A stretch of DNA of 64,000 nucleotides, taken from assembly GCF_040115645.1 (NCBI RefSeq), contig NW_027096056.1:124001-188000 (forward strand). Reading direction: 5' to 3'. Positions within the stretch are counted from its first letter, which is position 1. The number at the start of each line of letters is the position of its first letter. Source of the DNA: Euwallacea fornicatus (Eukaryota; Arthropoda; Insecta; Coleoptera; Curculionidae). Below are positions 29,690-38,975 of this stretch, piece after piece. Below the pieces are notes generated by a model that was not told where the DNA came from, did not search any database, and worked only from the letters and a program-made list of their open reading frames with translations. Both the position numbers and the translations under genes were made by a program.

Positions 29690-32600
29690 TTAACTAGATG
29701 CAAAACCTACAGTTTTACCTTTTTTCTTTTTATGATGATGTAAAATTGGTTGTTTAACAAAGTTTTCGGGTTGATTAATAATTTTTTTGTCTTGTGAAAT
29801 CAAAAATGCAGACTTTAATCTATCCTTAGAAATATTCACTTCCTTATCTCTGACAACAATTGTAAAAAACTTGTCGTTACGATTTTTTACTGGAAAGGGA
29901 CCTTCATACGGTGGTTGGAGAGAGTTATATCACAACAATTTGCTTAATAATTAAATAATAAGAAACTGCGTAGTGTTTACTACCATCTAGAACTTGCGAT
30001 TAGAAAACGTATTACCCCTAATTGCGATTTAATATTAAGTTCATAATGTTCTGGAAGCCTTATGCATGGTCAGCATATATTTTAATATAAATAGGGAAAA
30101 ACGTAGATTTAGGGTTCATAATATTTGTAACAGTATTGTTAGTTACATTTGTGTTGTTTCCTGTAAAATAAATTTTTAAAAAATAATTTGGCTGAACCTC
30201 AAACTTAACTAGAGGTCTCTTTATGGAATCATTCCGAAGGAAAACATGTGTACAAGTGTTTCATTCAGGAGTTATAAAAAATTTTTCTGTTAGAATGATG
30301 GATAGTTGGAACTGGTTTAAGAGATTGCATTTTTTGTTTGAGAGACTGTACAAAAGATAAGGGTTGGACAACAAAATTGCTATCCTGAAAAAATTCACCT
30401 GGGAGTCTTAAGTGAGTACCGTACAACATTTCTGCATGAGAAACTCCTACTTCTTCTCGTAAGGTGGCTCTTAAACCGAGTAAAATAGTGGGTAAGATTT
30501 CCGTCCAACGTTCGGTTGCATAAGCTTTGATAGCTGATTTTAATGTTCGATGCCATCTCTCTACTTTGCCATTTGTAATAGTGTGGTAAGGAGAAGAACG
30601 AGCACGTTTACAACCTAAGAGTTGAGTTAAGGAGTTGAAAAGAGAGCTTTCGAACTGACGACCTTGATCTGTGATAATTTTAATAGGTGACCAAAACGAC
30701 AAACCCAATTGCTGTAGAAGCAATTGGCAACAGTTTCAGATGATATATTTATCATAGGAAAAGCCTCTGCCCAACAAGAAAATCTATCAATAACTGTAAG
30801 ACAATAAGTGAAACCATTTGAAGGAGGTAGGGGGTCTACTATATCAATGTGAATGTCTTGGAATCTAGAATCTGGAATTTGAATTTGTTTGAAAGGAGTA
30901 GAGGTATGTTTATGAATTTTGGCTTTTTGACAGCCAATACAACAACGAGTCCATTTTCGGATATCTTTGTTCATTGAAGGCCAAACGAAACGAGATGAAA
31001 TAAGTTTTGTGGTACCCCTTATACCTGGATGAGAGAGATTATGGAATTTATTAAAAATAACTTGACGAAATTGTTTGGGAATGAAAGGATGAATTGTAGA
31101 GCTACTTTCATCACAATAAATCAAACTCTGTGTATTGGGAACATGAAATTTTTTAAAAAGAAGTGAAGTAAGTTGGGGATTCTCGAGAATATGTTTAATT
31201 TCTGAGTCGGTTGACTGGGCTTTTGCTATTTCGTCGTAATCTATAGAATTCGGAAAAGAAATTACTTGAATTCTAGAGAGTGAATCTGCAACAATGTTGC
31301 TTTTACCACTTATGTGAAGTATGTTAGTTGAAAATTGTGAGATGTAATCCAAATATCTCATTTGTCTAGGAGATGCTTTATCAGATTTTTGAATGAAAGC
31401 ATAAGTGAGTGGTTTGTGATCTGTATAAATTGTGAAAGGTCTTCCATCAAGAAAATGACGAAAATATTTGATTGCTGAATACAGTGCAAGTAATTCGCGA
31501 TCATATGTACTATAATTACATTGAGCATTTGAAAATTTTTTGGAAAAGAAACTTAAAGGTTTTCATAAACCATCTACCAATTGTTCTACAACTGCTCCCA
31601 TAGCAAAATCTGAAGCATCTACTGTTAAAGAAAGTGGAGCTGATGAACTGGGATGAATTAATGTAGCAGCATTAGCTAAAATGTGTTTACATTCATTGAA
31701 GGCGTTCACAGTATCGTTAGTCCACTTGATTGGTGTTTTGTCATTTTTTTTACAATTTTTGTGTAGATCGTGAAGAATACTTTGATGATGTGCAGCGTGA
31801 GGTAAGCATTTACGATAAAAGTTAATCATTCCAAGAAAACGCCTAAGATCTGAAATTGATTTTGGAAGAGGATAGTTTGAAATGGTGGATACCTTCTCGG
31901 GAAGGGGAGAAGAACTCTTTTCAGAGACTTGGTATCCGAGAAATTGAACTTGATGTTCGCCAAAAACACATTTGGTAAGGTTTATTGTCACCAATATTGA
32001 TGCAAACGTTCAAAAATTGTTTTGAGATGTTCTATGTGTTCAGCTTCATTTGTTGATGCAATTAGGATATCATCTATATATGAAAAACAGAAATCCAAAT
32101 CTCCAAGTACTTCATTGATGAAGCGTTGGAATGATTGTGCTGCGTTTTTCAAACCAAATTGCATCCGTGTGAATTCAAACAATCCGAAAGGTGTGATTAT
32201 GGCTGTTTTTGGAATAGATTCTTCTTCGACTGGTATTTGATGATATGCTCTAATAAGATCGATCGTGGAAAAAATTGTTTTTCCTTCGAGGAAATAAGAA
32301 AAATCATGTAAATTAGGAACTGGATATTTGTCATCCACAGTAACCGAGTTGAGTCTGCGATAGTCTCCAACTGGTCGCCAATCGGAAGAGTTTTTCTTGG
32401 GAACCATATGAAGAGGACTGGCCCAAGGACTATTTGAAGGACGACAAATGCCTAAATTGATAAGGTTTTGAATTTCTTGTTTCGCTAATTTAAGCTTATC
32501 TGCTGAAAGGCGTCTAGATTTGGAAGAGACTGGAAAACCTTCTGTGAGAATAGTGTGAGTTGAGTTATGTTTTATTGATGAAGGAGTAGATGAAAATTTT

Positions 32601-33112
32601 GTGATTTCTGGAAATTGAACCAAAATATCAAAATATTTACATGAAGAAGGAATTGCATGAACTGAGAATATATCGAGACAAGAAATTTTACCATTGTTTG
32701 TCACATTAGTTGTACTGTCGATAATTCGTTTGTTGCCCAAATCTAGAATTATGTTGAAATAGTGAAGAAAATCAACTCCAATAATCGCGTGATTTGTTTG
32801 TGCTACTATAAAATATCACGTAAATGTTCTTCGGAGACCTAAACTGATTGAAAGGGTCGTGATACCGAAGGTGGAAATACGTGTGTTGTTGGCAGCAAAT
32901 AGAGTGTATTGAGATTGATTTTGTTGCATTTGAAAAGATTTGGGTAACAATGAAACATCAGAACCAGTATCTATAAGAAAATTAATTCCAGTTAAAGAAT
33001 CTCTAATAACTAACCTGTGACTAATGATATTAATATCTTTTTGTTTAAAATCCATGATGTTCTTGATGGAATTTTTTTGGCAGCCTTTTGTTGCCGCATC
33101 GTCTGCCGCCAA
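29690..33112 (-). pseudogene. CsRn1-type pol: protease, RT, RNase H, integrase
   Basis: Protease: NFLIDTGSDVSLLPKSF (33112-32816). RT in 32740-31988: WASPLHMVPKKNSSDWRPVG, STIDLIRAYHQIPV and the catalytic SYIDDIL. The tether and first RNase H part (31994-31563) hold SLTVDASDFAMGAV; the rest, down to about 31365, holds TDHKPLTYAF. Integrase in 31361-30265: HHCC site (HNLSHPGI...CCIGCQKAK), HIDIVDPLP, IITDQGRQFES and NGKVERWHRTLK, completing D-D-E. The C-terminal tail (PPYEGPFPV) is at 29918-29690 beyond the inserted solo LTR. Frame breaks near 32740, 31990, 31562 and 30700 abolish function. Confidence 0.88.
29923..30210 (+). repeat. solo errantivirus LTR (288 bp) inside the integrase tail
   Basis: Ends are AGTTATATCAC...CAAACTTAACT, of errantivirus type, with the 4-bp duplication AGAG at 29919-29922 and 30211-30214. 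TATAAATAGG at about 30092 and an AATAAA-like signal near 30163 orient it to the plus strand. Removing the insert and one AGAG makes the integrase frame continuous. It is a family not otherwise seen in this window. Confidence 0.82.
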
Positions 33113-33126
33113 AGAAAACGCGACTG

Positions 33127-33927
33127 TTAGTTTTCCGTCTTGAAGTCACAAGGAGACACACATTTGCGAGCTTTTTCACGATAGTTTTGATGGTACCAAC
33201 ACCATGAGGAGTTTTGAAGATCTCTGTTGAGTGAATTATTTCGAAATCTTGATTTGGATTGGGATCTGTTTCGCCTCTCTAACTTGTCTAAACGTTTAGT
33301 GATTTGTTCGAACTTTTCTGGAGATGTGTTTCTTCTTTATTTATTGTGATAGCATGAACAAACTTCTGATTTGATTTCGCAAACTTGGGGTAGTTCTAAA
33401 TCTGCAATTTTATCAGCTAAATTTGCTACGTCCATCAATGGTAAAGGACATGTTGTTAAAATGGACTGCATACTAATAGGTAATCTCTGCATCCAAAGAG
33501 TTTTTAACATTGTTTCTTGAAGTGAAGAACCTCCTAAGCTGTTCATTTCGGAAAGAAGTGTGGAAAGTTTTTTATCTCCAAGTTGTAGCTGAGAAAAGAG
33601 TTCCTTATGTTTTTTCTCTTGTGATTCAGCAAGGGCATCCAATACTTTTCGACGAAGATTTTCGAACTTGTTGGTTACTGGTGGTTTAAGAATCAAATCT
33701 TTAACACAAACTAGACTCTCTGTGTCCATAACTCCAATTGTAGTGTGAAATTTAAAATCATCTGAAGTTACTCCATTGATGATGAATTGTGATTCCAATT
33801 GTGAAAACCACAGTTCTGGTTCTGTTCGGCTGAATGGTGGAGTTTTTACAAAAATTCGGGTTTCGTGATCAGTAGAGGGTTCGACGGTAACTTCTGATTG
33901 ATCCACATGTAGTCGAGTACAGGGCAT
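33127..33927 (-). pseudogene. CsRn1-type Gag with CHCC motif
   Basis: The ATG at 33927 leads into the capsid motif PPFSRTEPELWFSQLESQF, followed by a conserved helical core (KHKELFSQLQLGDKKLSTLL; LPISMQSILTTCPLPLMDVA). An in-frame TAA at 33337-33339 interrupts the chain, after which the same frame continues to CWYHQNYREKARKCVSPC (about 33205-33150), the unusual CHCC motif of this clade. The product would form the particle and bind RNA. Only the single stop breaks it. Confidence 0.87.
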
Positions 33928-33960
33928 GTTTGAGTGAGGAAGCTTGATTGAGGTGTTGAA

Positions 33961-33978
33961 ATCACATCGGGGTCACCA
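33961..33978 (-). promoter_or_regulatory. primer binding site of tRNA-Trp type
   Basis: The minus strand reads TGGTGACCCCGATGTGAT, three bases inside the 5' LTR. tRNA-Trp priming is characteristic of CsRn1-clade elements. Confidence 0.8.
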
Positions 33979-33981
33979 ATT

Positions 33982-34258
33982 ATTCTTTTATTGTATTTGA
34001 TAATGATAGTCAATATACAACAAGAACTGAGAACCAAGGACCACCCTTTTTATAAACTATCTAATATATAAGTCTCCTCAATTTTCCGATCACTATTCTA
34101 AAAAACCATTTTTAAAAATAAATAAATGGTGGTCTGATTCTAAAACTATAGAACCAAAAAACTAATTATAATAATCAATCCACCAGTCAACATTAATACT
34201 AAAAATGGAATAATTCAGGTACTCAAAATTAACACCAGAATTATTTGTATACGCCACA
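33982..34258 (-). repeat. 5' LTR of the CsRn1-type element (277 bp)
   Basis: This is the partner of 29354-29630, with the same length and the same ends. It would act as promoter for the element. Confidence 0.9.
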
Positions 34259-34828
34259 CATATATAGAGGATTATTCACGCTATACGGCACGGAATATTG
34301 TGGCCAAAATACGAGGCTTTCAAAAAGCTTTACTATATGATGGTATGTCCCTGTAATCGCACATCGATTTATAAAAATCATTTTTTTTCGAAAACGATCT
34401 ATCCTAACGAGATTAAATAAGAGGATCTTTTTTACATAAAAATATTTGCGAATCAGTAATTTGATTTCAAAAATAAAGAACTGCCACAAACAAAAAAGTT
34501 AAGGCGAGATTTACTGAGAAGACCCCCTGTACGTGACACCCCTAACTAAAATTTGCAATTATTAATGCAAAGAAAGTTTTCCCATTCCAACTTATTAAAG
34601 TATACCGAATTTCATAATTTTAACACAAATCGTTTCTAAAATATTGCAAAAAAAACATCTTCAGAGGCCCTCATTTAAATGGTTTTAGCTTTTTTAAGAA
34701 ACATTTTTTGAGGTTTATTTATAAGAAGTTTTTTTATTATTTGAACTTCTAGAATCACCTCCTAAAATATTTCAACCTTATTTCCGGACATTGTGTATAT
34801 CGTTTTGAAGATGTTTTATTTGAGATTT

Positions 34829-34993
34829 CGTAAGATTCAATTGAAAGTTGAGCGTGTAGAAGAGTTTTCTTTGGGATTTATATCACTTGGAAGATATATT
34901 GTTTGTTGTGTTTTTCAGATTTTACGAGGTTCATGTGAAAGTTGACTGTTTAATAGAGTTTGTTTTAAGATTTATTATTTAAGATATATATGT
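34829..34993. repeat. imperfect tandem duplication, about 89-bp period
   Basis: Both units begin AGATTT..GTAAGATTCA / AGATTTTACGAGGTTCA and go on through TGAAAGTTGA, AGAGTTT and GATTTAT to AAGATATAT. They are diverged, so the duplication is old. Confidence 0.5.
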
Positions 34994-35000
34994 CGGATTA

Positions 35001-35226
35001 CTGCCAAAATAAGTTAACTCCACTTTTTGCAATTTTGACAAAGTGATGTTTGAAAGTTTGAATTGAAATAAAATATAACCTGAACTAAATTACAGTTTAA
35101 TATTTGAAAAATATAAAAGTAAAATAAAATAACAAAATCCACATCCTATGCAAAAAATTTCAAATAAAAAAAAGTGGATTATTACAAAGAAAACATTATT
35201 TTTATTGCCTTGTTTTGTTTTGGCAG
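35001..35226. repeat. possible MITE, 226 bp
   Basis: CTGCCAAAA at 35001-35009 is matched inversely at 35218-35226. Both ends also contain CCACTTTTT further in, at different distances. No target duplication is seen, so the call is weak. Confidence 0.3.
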
Positions 35227-35227
35227 A

Positions 35228-35332
35228 AAAAAGAATAATCTTCTTCAACATCACTGCCCTCAATGTCGGACTCAGGGATGCAATCTTTTATGTACTTAGA
35301 AGGTAGGACCAACTTAAAATACTAATGAAACT
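35228..35332 (-). pseudogene. unknown acidic C-terminal coding fragment
   Basis: The minus-strand frame KLVLPSKYIKDCIPESDIEG continues with an acidic SDVEEDY stretch and runs into the possible MITE. Upstream, LKLYKLGVILDEFH is readable after a stop. It could be the end of a transposase or a host gene; I do not recognise it. Confidence 0.3.
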
Positions 35333-35884
35333 CATCCAGAATAACGCCCAACTTATACAGTTTAAGCTGGTCCTGGTTCTTTTGAGTACTGATTGGTCGA
35401 GGTTTAAAATGTGCATTTTTTAATAATTCGATCTTAGATTATTAAAACGGCTTTTACCTAAAATGTGAATCTTCTAATTATCAAAATTGTGATTGTATTT
35501 ATATAAAATAATGCCTAATTTAGATTTTAAATACTTGAGACATTTAATTTTTAGCCAACTGATTTTGTCTCCATTTGTGCTTCTCGTTTTATTTTTATTA
35601 TTAGTTTTAAAAGCGTTTCTAAATTGTTAAAATCATTATATTTAAGAGCTTCTACGCTATATAAGTTTTTTTTATCTAGACGACCTTACCATACGAAAAA
35701 TTTTTAGCTAATCATGTATAGTATAAACCGAAACATTTTTTTTTGTTTTTTCGATAGCGCTCTGCATGCTGTTTACCTCCATATAGTTAGGTCTTGTCTC
35801 TAAGAATTTCTATTCTATCACAGATAAGTTAGGAGTTGTTTGAACCAAATACGAACTAGCCCGTGTACAAAACAGAGCACTAAT

Positions 35885-35964
35885 ATGGTGGTTAGAATTC
35901 TGTCCGCTGCTTATATCAAAGAAAAGACAAAAGGGGTTAAACAAGAGGGTTACCAAGTCAAATG
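35885..35964 (+). other. possible first coding exon of a host gene (weak)
   Basis: An ATG in good context (A at -3, G at +4) starts 27 codons (MVVRILSAAYIKEKTKGVKQ...) that run into ATG|GTGAGT, a near-consensus splice donor at 35965. Without splicing the frame stops at 35966. No matching acceptor or second exon is identified. Short frames like this arise by chance. Confidence 0.2.
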
Positions 35965-36282
35965 GTGAGTTTTCGCATAGTCGATTTAAGATAAATTAAC
36001 GTTATTTTGTCGTTCCGTAATAAAAGTGCCAGTGTTGTGGGGCGAGCGTAAGTCGTAACGTGAATATATCGTTGTATTGCGAAATCTATTTTTTGTTGTT
36101 ACGTAAAGATTAGCATGTAATCTTATGGGAGGGAGTTTGTCGTTACGTTAAGGATGGCATTAAATGTATCTCTGTTTCTTATTGTGAATAGGGGGATCAA
36201 AATCGTTCTTGTTTTTTATGTTGAATTTATAAAAAAATCTGAGGATAAAAAAATAATTGACATTTTATATATATATAATATA

Positions 36283-36892
36283 CAGGGTGGTCATTTAGTG
36301 CGGTCTCGGAAGATTACGGCTAAACAATTTAATATTTTGAATTTCTTTTTTTTGCGTTATATAGAACTCGATTATGGGTATATTCTAAAATTGTTTTCGT
36401 TTTATACAGGGTGTTCTAAATAAGTGAAAAATATCAAAGTTATGTTTTTTTAAATAGGACGCCCCATATATTAATATCGTTTTAGATTTCTTGAGAAAAA
36501 TAAATGTAAGTTTCATTAAGGTTTACTTGTCCTAAATCTTAAGGATTTCGAAATAATTAAGTTTTTTTAAAAAAATCATGCAATTTTAAAAACTTTGTTT
36601 TGAAGGAAGTTTAAACTGGAGTAAATCGAAATTCATACCAAACCTTAGATATGAGACGTATTTTATGCCAGAATTATTAAAATTGAAATATCTCATACAG
36701 TGCGTCCAAAAAATAACATGAAAATTGCATTCTTTTTGAAAGGAAATAACTTGCTTAATTTAAATAGAACACCCCATATTTTATTACTCGAAATAAGAGA
36801 TAAACATATGACTAATCAAAAATCGTTACACTTTCCTATACCTAAATGTACAGGTTTTCTTCGAAAAATAAGATTTAAGAAAAGGTAGCAAA
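36283..36892 (+). repeat. left TIR of mariner-like transposon 2
   Basis: This 610-bp TIR is inverse complementary to 38201-38810. Each TIR encodes the same chance 62-aa frame, which has no recognisable domain. Confidence 0.92.
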
Positions 36893-36954
36893 ATTAATAA
36901 CCGCACTATCTATTTTTATTTAATATAAAAGAATTTCTTTTAATAAACACTTAA

Positions 36955-38022
36955 TTACAAACAATTTTCAATATATCCTCCATTCTGATCAATGCAAGCT
37001 TGAAGTCGAGTAACATTTCCACGACAAACATTTTCCAGAATATCTCTATTTGCTCTAATAGAGTCAAAAACATAGCGGATTCTGATTTTCATATTGTCTC
37101 TTGTTGTTGGAGTTGTACTATAAACAATATTTTTGACATAACCCCACAAAAAAAAATCTAGTGGGGTAAGATCGGGCGACCTGGGGGGCCAAGATACAGC
37201 TCCTCCTCGACCAATCCATTTATTTGGATACTGTTGATTTAGGAAAGTCCTCACAATACCACTATAATGAGAAGGAGCTCCATCATGTTGGAACCATATG
37301 GAACGAAAAACGTTTAAAGGTATGGTTTCCAACAAATCTGGCATTTCATGTTCTAAAAAATGTCTATACACCATTCCCGTCAGATTTTCATTAAAAAAAT
37401 GTGGTCCAATTAAATGTGTTCCAAGTATTCCCGCCCATACATTGAGGGACCAACGATGCTGATTGTCTAATGATCTTATTAGATGAGGATTTACATTATC
37501 ATAGTAATGAAAATTGTGACGATTGATAATACCATTTTTGTGAAATGTAGCTTCATCGGTGAACAAAACCGTTTTGAAAAAATTGTTATTTTCATTGTAT
37601 TTGTTTACACCCCATTCAGCAAATTCTCTGCGTTTTGCAAAATCTCTTGCATCGAGTTCTTGATGCAATTGGTAGTGATAAGGATGAAATTGATTTTTTT
37701 TCAAAATATTGTGAACTGATGTTTTGGATATTCCAAATTTCTTGCTAATTTTTCTTTGGCTGGCGTTGGGGTCTTCAATCACATGTGCGAGAACTTGAAA
37801 GTTATTTTCTTCATTATTTACGGTTTTGTTTCGTTCATTTCTTTTATAGGCGAGAGAGCCAGTTTCATTGAATCTTTGATATAATTTCAAAAATGATTTT
37901 TGAGTTGGGTGTCGTCGATCAGGAAATCGTTCAGCATAGAGTCTTGAGGCAAGCAAAGGATTTTCCTCTGCTCTACCCAAAGTATAAATCATATCTACCA
38001 TTTCGCTCATAGGAAAATTCAT
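36955..38022 (-). CDS. mariner-like transposase, 355 aa
   Basis: The frame runs unbroken from the ATG at 38022 to 36955. A helix-turn-helix lies in residues about 5-115 (RKISKKFGISKTSVHNILKK). Catalytic positions are FTDEATF (about 155), HDGAPSHYSG and the aspartate of RSPDL, with 36 residues between the last two. WIGRGG and LTPLDFFLWGYVKNIVYST are family signatures shared with transposase 1 and common in insect mariner-like enzymes. It would excise and insert the element at TA. With near-identical TIRs on both sides it is a candidate active transposase. Confidence 0.93.
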   Translation of the reverse strand: MNFPMSEMVDMIYTLGRAEENPLLASRLYAERFPDRRHPTQKSFLKLYQRFNETGSLAYKRNERNKTVNNEENNFQVLAHVIEDPNASQRKISKKFGISKTSVHNILKKNQFHPYHYQLHQELDARDFAKRREFAEWGVNKYNENNNFFKTVLFTDEATFHKNGIINRHNFHYYDNVNPHLIRSLDNQHRWSLNVWAGILGTHLIGPHFFNENLTGMVYRHFLEHEMPDLLETIPLNVFRSIWFQHDGAPSHYSGIVRTFLNQQYPNKWIGRGGAVSWPPRSPDLTPLDFFLWGYVKNIVYSTTPTTRDNMKIRIRYVFDSIRANRDILENVCRGNVTRLQACIDQNGGYIENCL

Positions 38023-38200
38023 TTTAATGTTATACTAAAATTTGAAAAAAATGTAGCAAAGCTATAATTAAAGTTAAAATGCATACCTGTAAATAAAAAT
38101 AATCATTAATCAAGTTTTGACATCGATTTAGATAAAGGAAATTGTAAATATGTTGCCATTTTGGAGGTAACCATAGCAACTGATATAAAAAGTAATAAAA

Positions 38201-38810
38201 TTTGCTACCTTTTCTTAAATCTTATTTTTCGAAGAAAACCTGTACATTTAGGTATAGGAAAGTGTAACGATTTTTGATTAGTCATATGTTTATCTCTTAT
38301 TTCGAGTAATAAAATATGGGGTGTTCTATTTAAATTAAGCAAGTTATTTCCTTTCAAAAAGAATGTAATTTTCATGTTATTTTTTGGACGCACTGTATGA
38401 GATATTTCAATTTTAATAATTCTGGCATAAAATACGTCTCATATCTAAGGTTTGGTATGAATTTCGATTTACTCCAGTTTAAACTTCCTTCAAAACAAAG
38501 TTTTTAAAATTGCATGATTTTTTTAAAAAAACTTAATTATTTCGAAATCCTTAAGATTTAGGACAAGTAAACCTTAATGAAACTTACATTTATTTTTCTC
38601 AAGAAATCTAAAACGATATTAATATATGGGGCGTCCTATTTAAAAAAACATAACTTTGATATTTTTCACTTATTTAGAACACCCTGTATAAAACGAAAAC
38701 AATTTTAGAATGTACCCATAATCGAGTTCTATATAACGCAAAAAAAAGAAATTCAAAATATTAAATTGTTTAGCCGTAATTTTCCGAGACCGCACTAAAT
38801 GACCACCCTG
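38201..38810 (-). repeat. right TIR of mariner-like transposon 2
   Basis: This is the partner of 36283-36892. Confidence 0.92.
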
Positions 38811-38975
38811 TATATATAACCGATCTTTATTTCTCAAGAAATAGGCTATCGACCGATTGGTCTTTCCGCCTGTGTGTGTACATTTGATAGAGAAGAGAAA
38901 AAGAAATTTGCTTAACAGTAAAGGATAGTAATAATTAACAATTAAAAAAAAATGAAAATAAAAAGAAGGGTGGTG

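Larger units (their letters stand above)
29354..34258 (-). mobile_element. CsRn1-type Ty3 LTR retrotransposon, near-complete but mutated
   Basis: It has LTRs of 277 bp at both ends and the 5-bp duplication CATAT at 29349-29353 and 34259-34263. The purine tract GGGAGGGGAGTAT sits just inside the 3' LTR. Internal order on the minus strand: tRNA-Trp-type primer site, Gag with CHCC motif, protease, RT, RNase H, integrase. The Gag CHCC motif and tRNA-Trp priming are known marks of the CsRn1 clade. Several frameshifts and stops, and a solo LTR inserted in the integrase tail, disable it. The LTRs look nearly identical, so the insertion is fairly young. Confidence 0.9.
34264..36282. other. 2-kb AT-rich stretch without a clear gene
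   Basis: The stretch holds a degenerate direct duplication (34829-34907 and 34918-34993), a possible MITE (35001-35226), a short acidic coding fragment on the minus strand (35228-35332), and a possible small exon (35885-35964). The string CCCCCTGTA at about 34522-34530 resembles the end of a Tc1/mariner-type element. No repeat partner for it is visible. Nothing else is supported. Confidence 0.5.
36283..38810 (-). mobile_element. mariner-like transposon 2, complete, 2528 bp, 610-bp TIRs
   Basis: It is flanked by TA at 36281-36282 and 38811-38812. Ends read inwards CAGGGTGGTCATTTAGTGCG. The inverted repeats 36283-36892 and 38201-38810 differ by only a few bases. A second TA-CAGGGTGTTCTAAATAAGTG terminus lies 124 bp inside each end (36407 and 38686). 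The transposase gene is intact. It sits in the TA-rich 3' tail of LINE J2. Confidence 0.93.

Noticed and set aside
34500..34535. Third mariner-like element ending at CCCCCTGTA
   Set aside because: No inverse partner end with TA was found on either side of the CsRn1-type insertion.
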